Shown piece after piece: positions 53,549 to 63,195 of a stretch of 64,000 nt of DNA. The position numbers and the translations under genes are program-made. The notes under the pieces are model-generated. The model saw only the letters and a program-made list of their open reading frames with translations. It did no database searches and was not told where the DNA came from. This DNA is from Colwellia psychrerythraea (GTDB lineage: Bacteria; Pseudomonadota; Gammaproteobacteria; Enterobacterales; Alteromonadaceae). The stretch lies in NCBI RefSeq assembly GCF_000764225.1, contig NZ_JQED01000042.1, forward strand, positions 62,001 to 126,000, read 5' to 3'. Position 1 is the stretch's first letter. Every line of letters starts with the position of its first letter.

Positions 53549-54684
53549 ATCTTTTTGTAGGGTAATAGCTGCTGACATTGTTCTTGGTACGTTAGCATAT
53601 GCTGCCGCTCTTGTTGACAAAAGTTTTTAATTGCGGGTCTAAAAGCTGAATGATTTATCCAGTGGTAAGAGTGCGTTAATACGGGCTCGAAGCCTCGTTG
53701 AATCTTGTGTTCTCCTTGGGTGCCTGGGTTAAAGTTTTTCAGTTTATTTTGAATGCAAAATTCGATACCGCGATAATAACAAAGTTCGAAATGTAAATTA
53801 TTATAATGCTTAGTGCTGCCCCAATATCTACCATATAGCTGAGAATCATCATAAAAAAATAGCGCACAAGCGATATCTTCTTGCTTATGGCTTGCAATGA
53901 TTAATAAGATGTTATCTGCCATGTTATCGACTATCTTTTTGAAAAACTCATAACTCAAGTGTGGTTGATGCCCTCGTTTCAAATAAGTAAGTTGATAGGT
54001 TAAATAAAAGAATTCAATATCTTGCTGGCTGATTTCATCATGTTGTAACTGACGGATACTAATTTCTTGTTCAATGATCGACAATCTCTCTTTTCGAGTA
54101 TTTTTTCTTTTACGAGAAGTGAATGTATTTAGGAAGTTATCGAATGATTTATAATCACGATTAAACCAATGAAATTGTACCGTATTACGCTGATAAACAT
54201 CTTCAGGTAAAGCGGCCTTCATTTCCTTACAATACAAGATATGCCAGCTATTAATGTTTTCTTGTTGGCAATGCTTTATTAACGGTTCAATCAAGTCACT
54301 TATGTGTACTTGCGAAGAGAGTAATTTGTCACTGCTTACAGGAGTGAATGGAATAGTGGCAACCAGTTTGGGGTAATAATCTATGTTATGACGTTTAAAG
54401 GCATCAGCCCAATCCCAGTCAAAAACATACTCTCCCCAAGAGTGACTCTTCAAATACATCGGCATTACCGCCGTTATTTTACTGTCTGTATTCGCCACTA
54501 AATGATGGGCTTGCCAACCCTGTGTAGCGGTGGCAGACTGACTTTTTTCTAGGGCATTAAAAAAATCATAACGAAGAAAAGGACAGGATGAGGTGCTTAA
54601 AAACTGCCAATCACTAGCACTTATTTTATCGATGTTGTTAATGAAATTAATTGTTGAGTTGGCATTCAAAAGATAACTTCTCAC
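53545..54684 (-). CDS. COG3146/DUF482 GNAT-like (FemAB-related) protein
   Basis: A 379-residue protein of the COG3146 family, often called peptidogalycan biosynthesis-like, with a tandem GNAT/FemAB fold. Typical segments: PFLRYDFFNALEKSQSATATQGWQAHHLVA, VMPMYLKSHSWGEYVFDWDWADAF, RKRKNTRKERLSIIEQEI and GRYWGSTKHYNNLHFELCYYRGIEFCI, and FNPGTQGEHKIQRGFEPVLTHS near the end. The reaction is not known. It overlaps the DUF938 gene by four bases. No signal peptide. Confidence 0.84.
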   Translation of the reverse strand: MRSYLLNANSTINFINNIDKISASDWQFLSTSSCPFLRYDFFNALEKSQSATATQGWQAHHLVANTDSKITAVMPMYLKSHSWGEYVFDWDWADAFKRHNIDYYPKLVATIPFTPVSSDKLLSSQVHISDLIEPLIKHCQQENINSWHILYCKEMKAALPEDVYQRNTVQFHWFNRDYKSFDNFLNTFTSRKRKNTRKERLSIIEQEISIRQLQHDEISQQDIEFFYLTYQLTYLKRGHQPHLSYEFFKKIVDNMADNILLIIASHKQEDIACALFFYDDSQLYGRYWGSTKHYNNLHFELCYYRGIEFCIQNKLKNFNPGTQGEHKIQRGFEPVLTHSYHWINHSAFRPAIKNFCQQERQHMLTYQEQCQQLLPYKKI

Positions 54685-54860
54685 TCGTTAATGGTTAATA
54701 CTATGTTAAATCATAAATTAGTATGCTTGAAACAAAGGTAACTTCAAGATTAACGCTAACGAGAAGGTTATTAAAGGACTCCTAATAACTAACGCTTTAT
54801 ATTTTGATGTAAAAGCCAATATTTTTAACTGAAAACAGGCTAAATATTTGTGTTATTGGT

Positions 54861-56162
54861 CTAATTAGCAGGGAAGGCTAAGGTAAAGTTAGCACCACAA
54901 AGTTGTGTTCCATTTGCTGCGCTAATATTGCCTTGATGCCAATCCATCACTTTACTACAGATAGCTAAACCTAAACCAAAGTGACCTTGCTCTCGAGTTC
55001 TATTTGCATCAAGTTTTACGAAGGGATTAAAAATAACCTTTAACTTATCTTCACTAATGCCTTTGCCATCATCGGCTACAGTCACAGAAATGGCATTATT
55101 GTTACTTTCTAACAAGATGACTATATTGCTGTCAGCATAACCAATAGCATTACTAATTAAGTTGACGATAGCACGATAACACCAATGATAATCTAGTTCA
55201 TAGTTAAGCGACTCATCTGGAAAAATGGTGCTGATCTTTATGCCTTTTTGGCTGGCAAGTACTTGGCAATCTTTGACTGCGGAGGTAATTAGTGCTGCAA
55301 TATCAGTTTGTTGTTTTTTTAAGTTTAAAGCCTGTCGCTCCATGGAGGCGTAATCGAGAAATAGCGAGGTCATCTCTTCCATCAGCGTTAATTCATTATC
55401 CATACGGGTTAAATAGCTATTTTTTTTATCCATTGATTTGCTATCAAGCGCTGCTTCGATACCAAAGCGCAAACAAGACATTGGTGTGCGAATATCATGA
55501 GATAAACTGCGGGCAAGAATTTTATTGTCAGCTACTAATTTTTCTATTTTGCCTGCCATGGTATTAAAACTTTTTTCTAACATCTTAATATAGGAAAATC
55601 GACTGCTAGCTATCCGTGCATCAAGTTGTCCTGAGCCAATTTTAGCTGCGGCATTGTTTAGCAGGTATAAGCGCCTTGTTAAGGGGATTAACCATAAAAT
55701 CAATATTACGCAAATGCTTACGTAAAGTATTAGCGTGAGAAAAAAGTTGAAATTATCATCATCAAGGGTTTCTATCGGTAGCTCAAACCGTAGGAGATAG
55801 TCAGGGTGATTGGCAATATTTTTAACTAAATATTGATTTTGACTCGAAGCTAACAGTAATCCTCCTGGCTGGTTTAATTTGGTAACCAGTGAGCTAGGCA
55901 GGGCAATATTTTTACTTGAAGCCAAGCTGGCTTTTAATTGATAGTGGTGTTGAAATAAGTTCACTTTGTCGCTTAATTTCGATGAACTAAGCGTGCTAAG
56001 TTCGCTCGATAAACCATCGAGCAGTTGACGATATACAATGGTGCCTTGTGTTTCAGTTATCTTATCTTCAGTAGAGTATTCTACGAGTTCATCTAATCCC
56101 CAGCCAATAAAAAATAGCGAACCTAAGACAGTAAAAATGATACTAATATAAAGGCTGCGCAT
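54861..56162 (-). CDS. Sensor histidine kinase of the MipA-DUF3019 cassette
   Basis: A 433-residue membrane kinase: TM1 about 5-22, a periplasmic sensor of about 115 residues, TM2 about 141-160, HAMP (LTRRLYLLNNAAAKIGSGQLDARI), phosphoacceptor His222 in LARSLSHDIRTPMSCLRF, then the ATPase domain with NLISNAIGYA, DDGKGIS and FGLGLAICSKV. The gene starts 2 bp after the response regulator stop, so they are co-translated. The operon order MipA, DUF3019, regulator, kinase is conserved in related marine gammaproteobacteria as I recall; the signal is probably envelope stress or a cationic antimicrobial, by inference. Confidence 0.9.
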   Translation of the reverse strand: MRSLYISIIFTVLGSLFFIGWGLDELVEYSTEDKITETQGTIVYRQLLDGLSSELSTLSSSKLSDKVNLFQHHYQLKASLASSKNIALPSSLVTKLNQPGGLLLASSQNQYLVKNIANHPDYLLRFELPIETLDDDNFNFFLTLILYVSICVILILWLIPLTRRLYLLNNAAAKIGSGQLDARIASSRFSYIKMLEKSFNTMAGKIEKLVADNKILARSLSHDIRTPMSCLRFGIEAALDSKSMDKKNSYLTRMDNELTLMEEMTSLFLDYASMERQALNLKKQQTDIAALITSAVKDCQVLASQKGIKISTIFPDESLNYELDYHWCYRAIVNLISNAIGYADSNIVILLESNNNAISVTVADDGKGISEDKLKVIFNPFVKLDANRTREQGHFGLGLAICSKVMDWHQGNISAANGTQLCGANFTLAFPAN

Positions 56163-56164
56163 AG

Positions 56165-56893
56165 TTACTCTTCAATATTGCATGCAGGCTTACCTTGCCA
56201 TGCATCACTGACAAATAAATAGCCCTTTCCCCAAATGGTTTTAAACTTCTGTGGTTTTTGAGGATCATCGTTAAAGAGTTTACGTAACGTAGACAACATG
56301 ACATCAAAGCGTCTATCTTGGCCATCATATTCACGCTTTTTAAGGGCTTTAAAAACAGAATCCCTATCAACAACATTACCCGCATGCTGGGCTAGATAAG
56401 TAAGAAAAGCAAATAGGCTTGTTGATAACTCAACCTCTTTTCCTTGATAAAGTACACGTTTTGCTTCTTGGTTGATGGTAAGTTCACCAAAAATTAAGGG
56501 AGCATTGAGATCCGTCTCCATTTTTTCATTATGACTTAATTGGCGGTTTATTCTGGCTAATAAAGCACGGGGACGAACTGGTTTTATCACATAATCATCA
56601 GCACCGGCTTCTAAACCTATTACTTCGTCAAATTCATCAGCGCGGGCGGTAAGCATAATAATGGGTACTTGTTTGCTTTGCTCATGCTGGCGTATAAGTC
56701 GACAGACTTCTATGCCATTGAGGCCAGGTAGCATAACGTCAAGTAATACGATGTCTGTGGTGTCTTTTTTAATCACATTGAGCACTAAATCTCCACGAGC
56801 AACATGAGTAACATTAAAGCCTTGTTCGGTTAAATATTCGCACACCCAGTCGGCAAGGCTAATATCATCTTCCACTAATAATACATTGTACAT
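56165..56893 (-). CDS. OmpR-family response regulator of the MipA-DUF3019 cassette
   Basis: A 242-residue DNA-binding regulator. Receiver with acidic residues VEDD (7-10), phosphoacceptor Asp52 in IVLLDVMLPGLNG, Thr in MLTARADEFD, and Lys in DDYVIKPVRPRALLARI. The C-terminal winged helix runs from KEVELSTSLFAFLTYLAQHAGNVVDRDSVFKAL to FKTIWGKGYLF. It precedes the kinase gene by 2 bp and follows DUF3019 by 63 bp. It is the probable regulator of the cassette's own promoter upstream of mipA. Confidence 0.92.
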   Translation of the reverse strand: MYNVLLVEDDISLADWVCEYLTEQGFNVTHVARGDLVLNVIKKDTTDIVLLDVMLPGLNGIEVCRLIRQHEQSKQVPIIMLTARADEFDEVIGLEAGADDYVIKPVRPRALLARINRQLSHNEKMETDLNAPLIFGELTINQEAKRVLYQGKEVELSTSLFAFLTYLAQHAGNVVDRDSVFKALKKREYDGQDRRFDVMLSTLRKLFNDDPQKPQKFKTIWGKGYLFVSDAWQGKPACNIEE

Positions 56894-56956
56894 TTTGCTT
56901 ATTCCTACTGTGTTAAATCAAGCGCTTCTTTAAAGGAGTTAAACTAAATAATTTTA

Positions 56957-57376
56957 CTAAAATAGTCGCCAACGACGTTTACGCGCAGTATTTTTATGCT
57001 GCCAACTTACTTCAACTTGCGTTTCGGCGACAACTTTATTGTTAATCGTTTTACGTAGCTGATATTTGACACTTTTGTTTGACTCAAAGTTTATTTTTAT
57101 CTGAACATTATTACTATTTTTCCAACAGCCTAATTGTTTCTCGTCACCCTCTTGATATAAACAAAAACTTTGTTTTGACGGTGATTGCCATTGTAACTCT
57201 ACAGTGGCAAAACAACTACGACCTTGCCTTAATGTCACACATTGCTCGGGTAGGGCCGTGAAAACAACATCTTCAGCGACTGTTAGCTCACTTGCGCTAA
57301 GTTGCTTACTTATTAGCAAGCAGTAAAGCAGTGTTGGTAAAACAATGGCAATTCCTTTGCCAAGGTTAAAATACAT
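56957..57376 (-). CDS. DUF3019 protein
   Basis: A 139-residue predicted periplasmic protein with a signal peptide (IAIVLPTLLYCLLISKQLSASE, cleavage near 29). Two cysteine pairs are visible in PEQCVTLRQGRSCFATVELQW and SFCLYQEGDEKQLGCW, a likely disulfide-stabilised immunoglobulin-like beta fold, and it ends in a basic tail RKRRWRLF. This matches the DUF3019 family. Function is unknown. It overlaps the end of mipA by 11 bases, so translation is coupled to the outer-membrane protein, and it precedes a two-component system. Confidence 0.84.
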   Translation of the reverse strand: MYFNLGKGIAIVLPTLLYCLLISKQLSASELTVAEDVVFTALPEQCVTLRQGRSCFATVELQWQSPSKQSFCLYQEGDEKQLGCWKNSNNVQIKINFESNKSVKYQLRKTINNKVVAETQVEVSWQHKNTARKRRWRLF

Positions 57377-58286
57377 ACATCACTCCAAGCGTAACTTGGG
57401 TAACTTGGTTAGTATCAACCAAAGGACTGTCTTTGACATTCTTTGAAAAATAACTGTGGGTGATACCGGTATGAAAAGACCAGCTTTCTGATACTGGATA
57501 TTGCGCATAAACTTCAGCTTGCGCTCTTAAGCCTGCTTCAGCCTGATATTCAGGCCTTGTTGCTAAGACTTCATCAGGACTAACACCAATATAATAATTA
57601 ATTATATCTTGGCTAAAATAACTTAATCCAGCACCTAAATAGATATCCCAGTTTTTGTAAGGTAATAAATAGCTGTAAAAGCTATCAATGATGAGACCAC
57701 CAACATGATTTTCGTTTTCATCTTCTCCTGAGCTGCCATAAGCAAAATCAAGGCGAAATAGGGCATCTTCAAAATATCGAGAATAACGGACAGCGGCACC
57801 TATCGTTACTTCACGCTCTTTCAATCCGCTCAGTAACTCCGGATCGCCGCCACCATAATCGATCAACGATTGAGAATCGTAACCTTGCATATAAGCTTTT
57901 AATATTAGATCAAGTTGCCAGTCATTCTCAATTAATAGTTGGTAACCTAGTTCGGTACCGCCGAGTAATACGTGGGAACGCCTTTGATTGGTTTGTAAGT
58001 AAAAACCTTTGTATGAAATATCAACCAATAAACCGGGTAAAAGATAATGTGATAGTTCTTCCTGTTCAATGCCCGCGATGATGGTAGGATCATAGATCAA
58101 CGAGAGATCTAGTATGATCTGCCATTCAAACTCATCCTTAATAACAGGCTTATTAGCACTGTTATCTTGTTTGTCACTGGATTCTTGTCCATAGCTTAAA
58201 GAGCTAAATAGCAATAAACACATGACAAGTAACCAAGAAAAGCTTTGATTCTGGAGTTGTCGGAAAGTATTTTTTTTAAAGAACAT
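57366..58286 (-). CDS. MipA/OmpV-family outer-membrane protein
   Basis: A 306-residue outer-membrane beta-barrel: signal peptide (MFFKKNTFRQ...LLLFSSLSYG) followed by a MipA/OmpV barrel with YLLPGLLVDISYKGFYLQTNQRRS, GAAVRYSRYF, AQYPVSESWSFHTGITHSYFSKN and the terminal VTLGVMYVF. MipA was named as an MltA-interacting protein in E. coli and members are linked to murein, multivalent-cation or antibiotic stress. The ATG at 58286 is preferred to 58322, whose extra 12 residues precede the signal peptide. First gene of the cassette with DUF3019 and the two-component system. Confidence 0.87.
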   Translation of the reverse strand: MFFKKNTFRQLQNQSFSWLLVMCLLLFSSLSYGQESSDKQDNSANKPVIKDEFEWQIILDLSLIYDPTIIAGIEQEELSHYLLPGLLVDISYKGFYLQTNQRRSHVLLGGTELGYQLLIENDWQLDLILKAYMQGYDSQSLIDYGGGDPELLSGLKEREVTIGAAVRYSRYFEDALFRLDFAYGSSGEDENENHVGGLIIDSFYSYLLPYKNWDIYLGAGLSYFSQDIINYYIGVSPDEVLATRPEYQAEAGLRAQAEVYAQYPVSESWSFHTGITHSYFSKNVKDSPLVDTNQVTQVTLGVMYVF

Positions 58287-58461
58287 AGCAAAGCACAAAG
58301 CGTATTTACAAAAAGTAATCATATGTTACCACGGTGTAAATGTTACTTGTGCTTAGCTGTTCATTTTTATTGTTTAAAAAGTGTAAGTAAAATTAACCCT
58401 GTTGCCATCAAACATATACTGTGAGTATGTATCGGGGGTAACAGCAGGCTTTAAGGTTGAG

Positions 58462-60567
58462 CTAGAAAGTCATCTTTAAACCAATATAAGGAAATACGCC
58501 AATATCTTCTTCGCCAGAGACATTGTATTCCGTCAGACTATCGTTATCACTTGGGTCGTAGTAGTAACCAGAGACATTTTTCTGTGCCATGGCATTGATA
58601 ATAGCCCAAGTCCATTTTGCATCATATCCCCAGTATTTTGTTTTGTAATTCGCTTCTAAATCTAAACGATGATAGACAGGTAAGGTTTTTGAATTGAGCT
58701 CACCATAAACAGGTAAGAAGTGCTCATCATAATCAGGATTTTCACGCAAACCAACGATAGGTGTATATTTGGCACCACTACGTAGAGTGAAACGTAAACC
58801 GAAATCCCAACGTTCATCTAATTCATAATTAACTACAATGTTCGCGACTAAAGGGGTATCTAGGTAATAATCAGCAGTGATATTGGTTAAGTCATCAGTA
58901 CGTTGACTTTGCGACCAACTCAGTGACGCCCAGCCAAACCAGCCGTTATGTCGTTCATGTCTCACTAACCACTCAACGCCTTGAGCGTCTCCTGAAGTAT
59001 CATTGGTATAATGTAAGTCAGCATCTTCTACTGCAGTATTTTCATCAACAGAACGGGGTAAATTGGTTAGTTCTTTATGATAAATATCCAGTGACGTGAA
59101 CCAAATTCCATTTAAATCATAATCAATCCCTAGCGAGTAATGTGTTGCTTGGGGAGACTTTATTTTTGGATTACCTAGTTTATTTAACGCGGTATCAATG
59201 TCTGGAAAGCGGCTATAAGTCCCCGCCTTAGCTTTAAACGTTAAATCATCAGTGGCAAACCAATCCAAGGCAAACCTAGGGTGAACAAAATCTTGGTTGG
59301 TATAATCGTTACGCTCTGCTCTTAGGCCAACAGTAAGTTGCCAAGCATCGTTTAACTGCCAAATGTCATGTACATAAACGGCGATATCTTCATTGGTGAG
59401 AGTGGCAACATCTTGTATTCGGTCGCCTTTTTTTTCATTACAATCGGCATCATTTTCAGTACAGTAATAGGGGATCATATCAAAACTGTAATCAACGTCT
59501 GATTTGCTGTAGTCAAAGCCAAAACCTAACTTATGACGATCAAGCCAAGTAATTTGTGATGAGAAACGTACATTATATGACTCTTCATCAACTTTAACGA
59601 ATTGTCCCTTACCATAAATCTGGTCAACGGTATTGACTGTGTGGCCGGCAACTAACTGCATGATTTTCTCATCATCACCATAGTATTGCCATGACAGGCT
59701 TTGGCTATCAAATTTTGTTGTTATTTTAAAATCACCAATGCTATCAGGGTCAATGCGACCTTCTTCTGACTTTTCAGAAATATTAACGCCTCCAGTATCA
59801 CTCGCACCTGAAGCACTTAAAGACAGTTTGTGAGCGTCACCAATAAGCCACTGATATTTACCTTGGTAATCTTCACTTATCGGCGCTTTAAATATTGTAT
59901 AGCCTTCATCTTCTTCACCTTCCGGTAAAAATAAGTGAATTTGACTACGTCGATAAGATAGGTAAAAAGCTTGATCTTCAAAAGTCTCCCCTTCTACCAT
60001 CAGGCCACTTTTTAGCATACTTAAATCAAGGGTAGTGGTGATGTCTTGCTGGCGAGGATCGCGTAATTGCACGTCAAAAACACCACCCGTGGCATTGCCG
60101 TACTCACTGCCAAATGCGGCAGGATGTAGGGTAAAGTCTTGAATAAGATTCTCATTAAAAATACTGTCACCAAATAAATGGAATATGTAACCTGCCGGCA
60201 TATCATCTATATAAAAGGCATTATCTTCAGGAGACGATCCGCGCACTGCCGGTGAACCGGTATCTCCGCCAGCATATACAATGCCGGGTAAACTATAAAC
60301 GGCGCTTAAAGGGTCATTGCCGATCCCAGCAACTCCCATTAGCTGTTCCGTTTGTTCCGTCATTTCACTATTGGCTTGATTACGTCTGGAGGTGACTTCA
60401 ATAACTTCAATTTTTTGATCTGTTTCTTCTTTATCGAGAGTTTTAGCGTTGCTTGCATTTAGAGCTTTTTCGTCAGGCTCTGTTGATGCTGCCATTGAAT
60501 TGACAGGCAGTGTCGCTAATAACAATAAGAGCGAGCTTGTTATACGCGTGGTGGATGTTGAGTTCAT
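58462..60567 (-). CDS. TonB-dependent outer-membrane receptor 2
   Basis: A 701-residue receptor from the ATG at 60567, which has GAGAAG upstream and begins the signal peptide (TRITSSLLLLLATLPVNSMA). Plug region has QKIEVIEVTSRR, LPGIVYAGGDTGSPAVRGSSPEDNAFYIDDMPAGY and NATGGVFDVQLRDP; the barrel ends IGVFPYIGLKMTF with a terminal Phe. The plug lacks the common TonB C-terminal signature region that I can name precisely but is of the Oar-like/TBDR fold. Ligand unknown. It lies 176 bp upstream of mipA on the same strand and may or may not share its transcript. Confidence 0.87.
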   Translation of the reverse strand: MNSTSTTRITSSLLLLLATLPVNSMAASTEPDEKALNASNAKTLDKEETDQKIEVIEVTSRRNQANSEMTEQTEQLMGVAGIGNDPLSAVYSLPGIVYAGGDTGSPAVRGSSPEDNAFYIDDMPAGYIFHLFGDSIFNENLIQDFTLHPAAFGSEYGNATGGVFDVQLRDPRQQDITTTLDLSMLKSGLMVEGETFEDQAFYLSYRRSQIHLFLPEGEEDEGYTIFKAPISEDYQGKYQWLIGDAHKLSLSASGASDTGGVNISEKSEEGRIDPDSIGDFKITTKFDSQSLSWQYYGDDEKIMQLVAGHTVNTVDQIYGKGQFVKVDEESYNVRFSSQITWLDRHKLGFGFDYSKSDVDYSFDMIPYYCTENDADCNEKKGDRIQDVATLTNEDIAVYVHDIWQLNDAWQLTVGLRAERNDYTNQDFVHPRFALDWFATDDLTFKAKAGTYSRFPDIDTALNKLGNPKIKSPQATHYSLGIDYDLNGIWFTSLDIYHKELTNLPRSVDENTAVEDADLHYTNDTSGDAQGVEWLVRHERHNGWFGWASLSWSQSQRTDDLTNITADYYLDTPLVANIVVNYELDERWDFGLRFTLRSGAKYTPIVGLRENPDYDEHFLPVYGELNSKTLPVYHRLDLEANYKTKYWGYDAKWTWAIINAMAQKNVSGYYYDPSDNDSLTEYNVSGEEDIGVFPYIGLKMTF

Positions 60568-60887
60568 TTTGGCTTCTCTGTCTTTCGCTTGGTGTAAGGT
60601 GCATGTGTTATGCACTAATTTTGACCAATGCGAATGTGCAAATCAGTAATCTAAGTGTGGAAAAACTGTTAGAAAGTGTAATTAATACAGGTTTTAGTGG
60701 GCCGTCGTGAAGGCTGCAATAGATAACACTTAATTGCTAGACTGTGTTGTGAAGCAAAATGATCAAAAGTTACTCATGTTCTTTATAGTTTATTCGGGGA
60801 GTTAGGTTTTTGGAGGGAAACTATCGTTCCGTACAATGATCCAAAATGTTGATTTCTTTCTATACTTAAAAAAACCTTTATTTTGTA
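60568..60887. other. Divergent 320-bp promoter region
   Basis: It separates the TonB receptor (minus) from the substrate-binding protein (plus). No FNR, Fur or ArgR motif of good quality is seen. Nothing else is recognised. Confidence 0.4.
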
Positions 60888-61898
60888 TTGATTATTTTGA
60901 TTAACAAAAATGTTACTTGGTCTTTGATCTCGTTGGCTATATTTTGTAGTGCTGCTTGGTTTTATTTAAATTTTGAATCGCACTGGCAGCAACCAAAATA
61001 CCCACTAATGATTGCGGTTTCTAAAACCCCATTATCAACACCCTTCTATGTTGCTAAGGCTATAGGTGCATTCGATGAAACCTGTGTCAGTGTCAAATTT
61101 GATGAAGTTGTGGGTGGTCAAAGGGCGTTTGCCAAAGTCATGAGTGGTGAAGTTGACTTTGGCACGAGTTCAGATTCAGTTATCGCTTTTCAAAGTTTGG
61201 CAAACAAGGCATTTGTTACCCACGCAATGTTTGTTCAATCGGATAATGATGTCAAACTCATTACCAGAGCATCAGCAAAAATTAATTCAACCATGGACCT
61301 TAAAGGGAAGGAGATTGGGGTCACTCATGGTACCGCGAGTGAATACTTTTTAAGTACATTGTTAGCGCTGGAGGGCTTAACAACAGAAGATGTTGAGCTT
61401 TATCATTATAAGCCTGAGCAGCTAGTGAATGGCTTTATTAACAAGGATATAGATGCCTTTCTTCCTTGGGAGCCCTTTGGCTTTCAAAGTGCGCAATTAC
61501 TTAATGGCCAAATTGAAATTCATAAAACTAAAGGCTTAAATACTTTGAGCTTTAATTTAATTTCGGTGACGGCTGATAATTTACTGGTTGAAAAAGCAAA
61601 ATGCGTGATTCAGGGGTTGAGTATTGCCATGGATTATATTGCCTCTCACCCCAAGGAATCTAAACAAATAGTGATGGATGAGCTTAAGCTAACGGCTGAA
61701 TTTATTGACTGGGTATGGTCTGACTACATATTCAAACTTGGCCTTAATCAATCGTTAATGTTAAGTGTTGAATCACAAGCAATTTGGGCTGTTGCGACTC
61801 AAATGACAAAATTTAAAGAAGTACCCAATATAGAACACTTTATTGACAGTAGAGCTATGTTACAAGTTATGCCTAATGCGGTAAACATCCCACAATAA
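60888..61898 (+). CDS. Membrane-tethered NMT1/SsuA-type substrate-binding protein
   Basis: A 336-residue periplasmic binding protein. Instead of a cleavable signal it has one N-terminal helix (about 8-27, VTWSLISLAIFCSAAWFYL) without a convincing cleavage site, so it is probably membrane-anchored. The mature part is a two-lobe NMT1/ThiY/SsuA fold: AVSKTPLSTPFYVAKAIGAFDE, VVGGQRAFAKVMSGEVDFGTSSDS, DLKGKEIGVTHGTASEYFLSTLL and AFLPWEPFGFQ. No ABC ATPase or permease is adjacent. The start is TTG. It lies 13 bp before a diguanylate cyclase, which suggests it senses a ligand for that enzyme. Confidence 0.84.
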   Translation: MIILINKNVTWSLISLAIFCSAAWFYLNFESHWQQPKYPLMIAVSKTPLSTPFYVAKAIGAFDETCVSVKFDEVVGGQRAFAKVMSGEVDFGTSSDSVIAFQSLANKAFVTHAMFVQSDNDVKLITRASAKINSTMDLKGKEIGVTHGTASEYFLSTLLALEGLTTEDVELYHYKPEQLVNGFINKDIDAFLPWEPFGFQSAQLLNGQIEIHKTKGLNTLSFNLISVTADNLLVEKAKCVIQGLSIAMDYIASHPKESKQIVMDELKLTAEFIDWVWSDYIFKLGLNQSLMLSVESQAIWAVATQMTKFKEVPNIEHFIDSRAMLQVMPNAVNIPQ

Positions 61899-61911
61899 AG
61901 GACGATTTACG

Positions 61912-63195
61912 ATGAATATCAGCCTGTTGCAACGTATCTTTTTTTTCACCCTTGGTTGCTGTTTTTTGTTTATTTTGTTACTTGGCAGTGTTATCTGGTC
62001 ATCACAGGCAATAGAACTTGCTTTTAGTCGAAATAATTATGCTCAACAGCTGACTAATCAAACAAACACGTTAAAACAGTTAGTTGCCAATGATAATATT
62101 TATGGTAACAATTACAGTATTAATGATTGGCAAACATTAGAAGTAAAACTGACAGCTTTGCTTAAGTCATCGCCTAAATTAACAGAACAACAACAAACCA
62201 TTCAAAATAGCCTTCAAAATCAAAATGAAAGTTTAAAAAGCCTTTTCATTCTAATAAATAAAAACAAACTAAAAAATGCCAGTGAGATAATAAAAAAGCA
62301 TTTGAAAGCAAAGTTGATGACACAACTCGAAGCTATTCGCTCTGATGCTTTACATTTGTCGGCTATTGCACAAAAAGACATTTACAACACGATAAAAAAG
62401 CAAGCTCTTTTAATTATTTCAGTCTCAGCTGTCAGCATTCTCGCTCTGTTATTTGGTTCTTTTACCTTGACTTCTATAGTGAGAAAATCATTGAATGAAG
62501 TGAAAAATGCTTTTGAAAAAAACCACTGTGGTGACTATCAAAATATACAGCTTTCTCACCACTCTCAAGAGTTTGATAGTATCGCTGATGCCTTTAATAC
62601 CATGAATAAAAAGCTTAGTGAATCTACTATCTCTCTTACGGAAATGAAAAAAATAGTGGATGAAAGAACACATGTATTAGAACAATTATCAAAAACAGAC
62701 CCTTTGACTAAAGTGGCTAATCGTCGAGCCCTGTTTGAACGCGCCAATATGGAGTTTTCTCGGGCGATGAGAAGCAAAAACAAATTAACGTTATTACTAT
62801 TAGACTGTGACTTTTTTAAGAATGTAAATGATGAATTTGGCCATTTATTTGGTGATGAGTTATTAATTCATATTTGTAATATTTGCGGTCAAGAAATACG
62901 AGATATTGATTTTTTAGCAAGATACGGTGGTGAGGAGTTTATTATTGTATTGCCAAATTGTGATATAGCAGGCGGGATTGAAACCGCCAATCGTATCCAA
63001 AATTCGCTTGCTAGGCATTGTGTAGCAATAGAAGGTAAAAAAGTTTGTGTAACTTTAAGTATTGGTATTTCTATGCTCAGCGAACGGCATCAAAATTTAG
63101 ACCAATTAATTAATGATGCTGACAGAGCTATGTATCTTGCTAAGGAAAATGGTCGTAATCGGATCGAAGTTCTCCCTGCACTAAATCTGCACTAA
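61912..63195 (+). CDS. Membrane diguanylate cyclase with periplasmic helical sensor
   Basis: A 427-residue c-di-GMP synthase: TM1 (about 9-30), a periplasmic alpha-helical sensor rich in Gln/Asn/Lys (about 31-164), TM2 (165-187), a HAMP-like helix and coiled coil, then a GGDEF domain (about 257-424). The active site is GGEEF (339-343), and the product-inhibition site RDID lies five residues upstream (330-333); both intact, so it should be active and feedback inhibited. No EAL domain. Preceded by AAAGGACG and coupled to the binding-protein gene. Likely output is biofilm or motility control. Confidence 0.9.
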   Translation: MNISLLQRIFFFTLGCCFLFILLLGSVIWSSQAIELAFSRNNYAQQLTNQTNTLKQLVANDNIYGNNYSINDWQTLEVKLTALLKSSPKLTEQQQTIQNSLQNQNESLKSLFILINKNKLKNASEIIKKHLKAKLMTQLEAIRSDALHLSAIAQKDIYNTIKKQALLIISVSAVSILALLFGSFTLTSIVRKSLNEVKNAFEKNHCGDYQNIQLSHHSQEFDSIADAFNTMNKKLSESTISLTEMKKIVDERTHVLEQLSKTDPLTKVANRRALFERANMEFSRAMRSKNKLTLLLLDCDFFKNVNDEFGHLFGDELLIHICNICGQEIRDIDFLARYGGEEFIIVLPNCDIAGGIETANRIQNSLARHCVAIEGKKVCVTLSIGISMLSERHQNLDQLINDADRAMYLAKENGRNRIEVLPALNLH

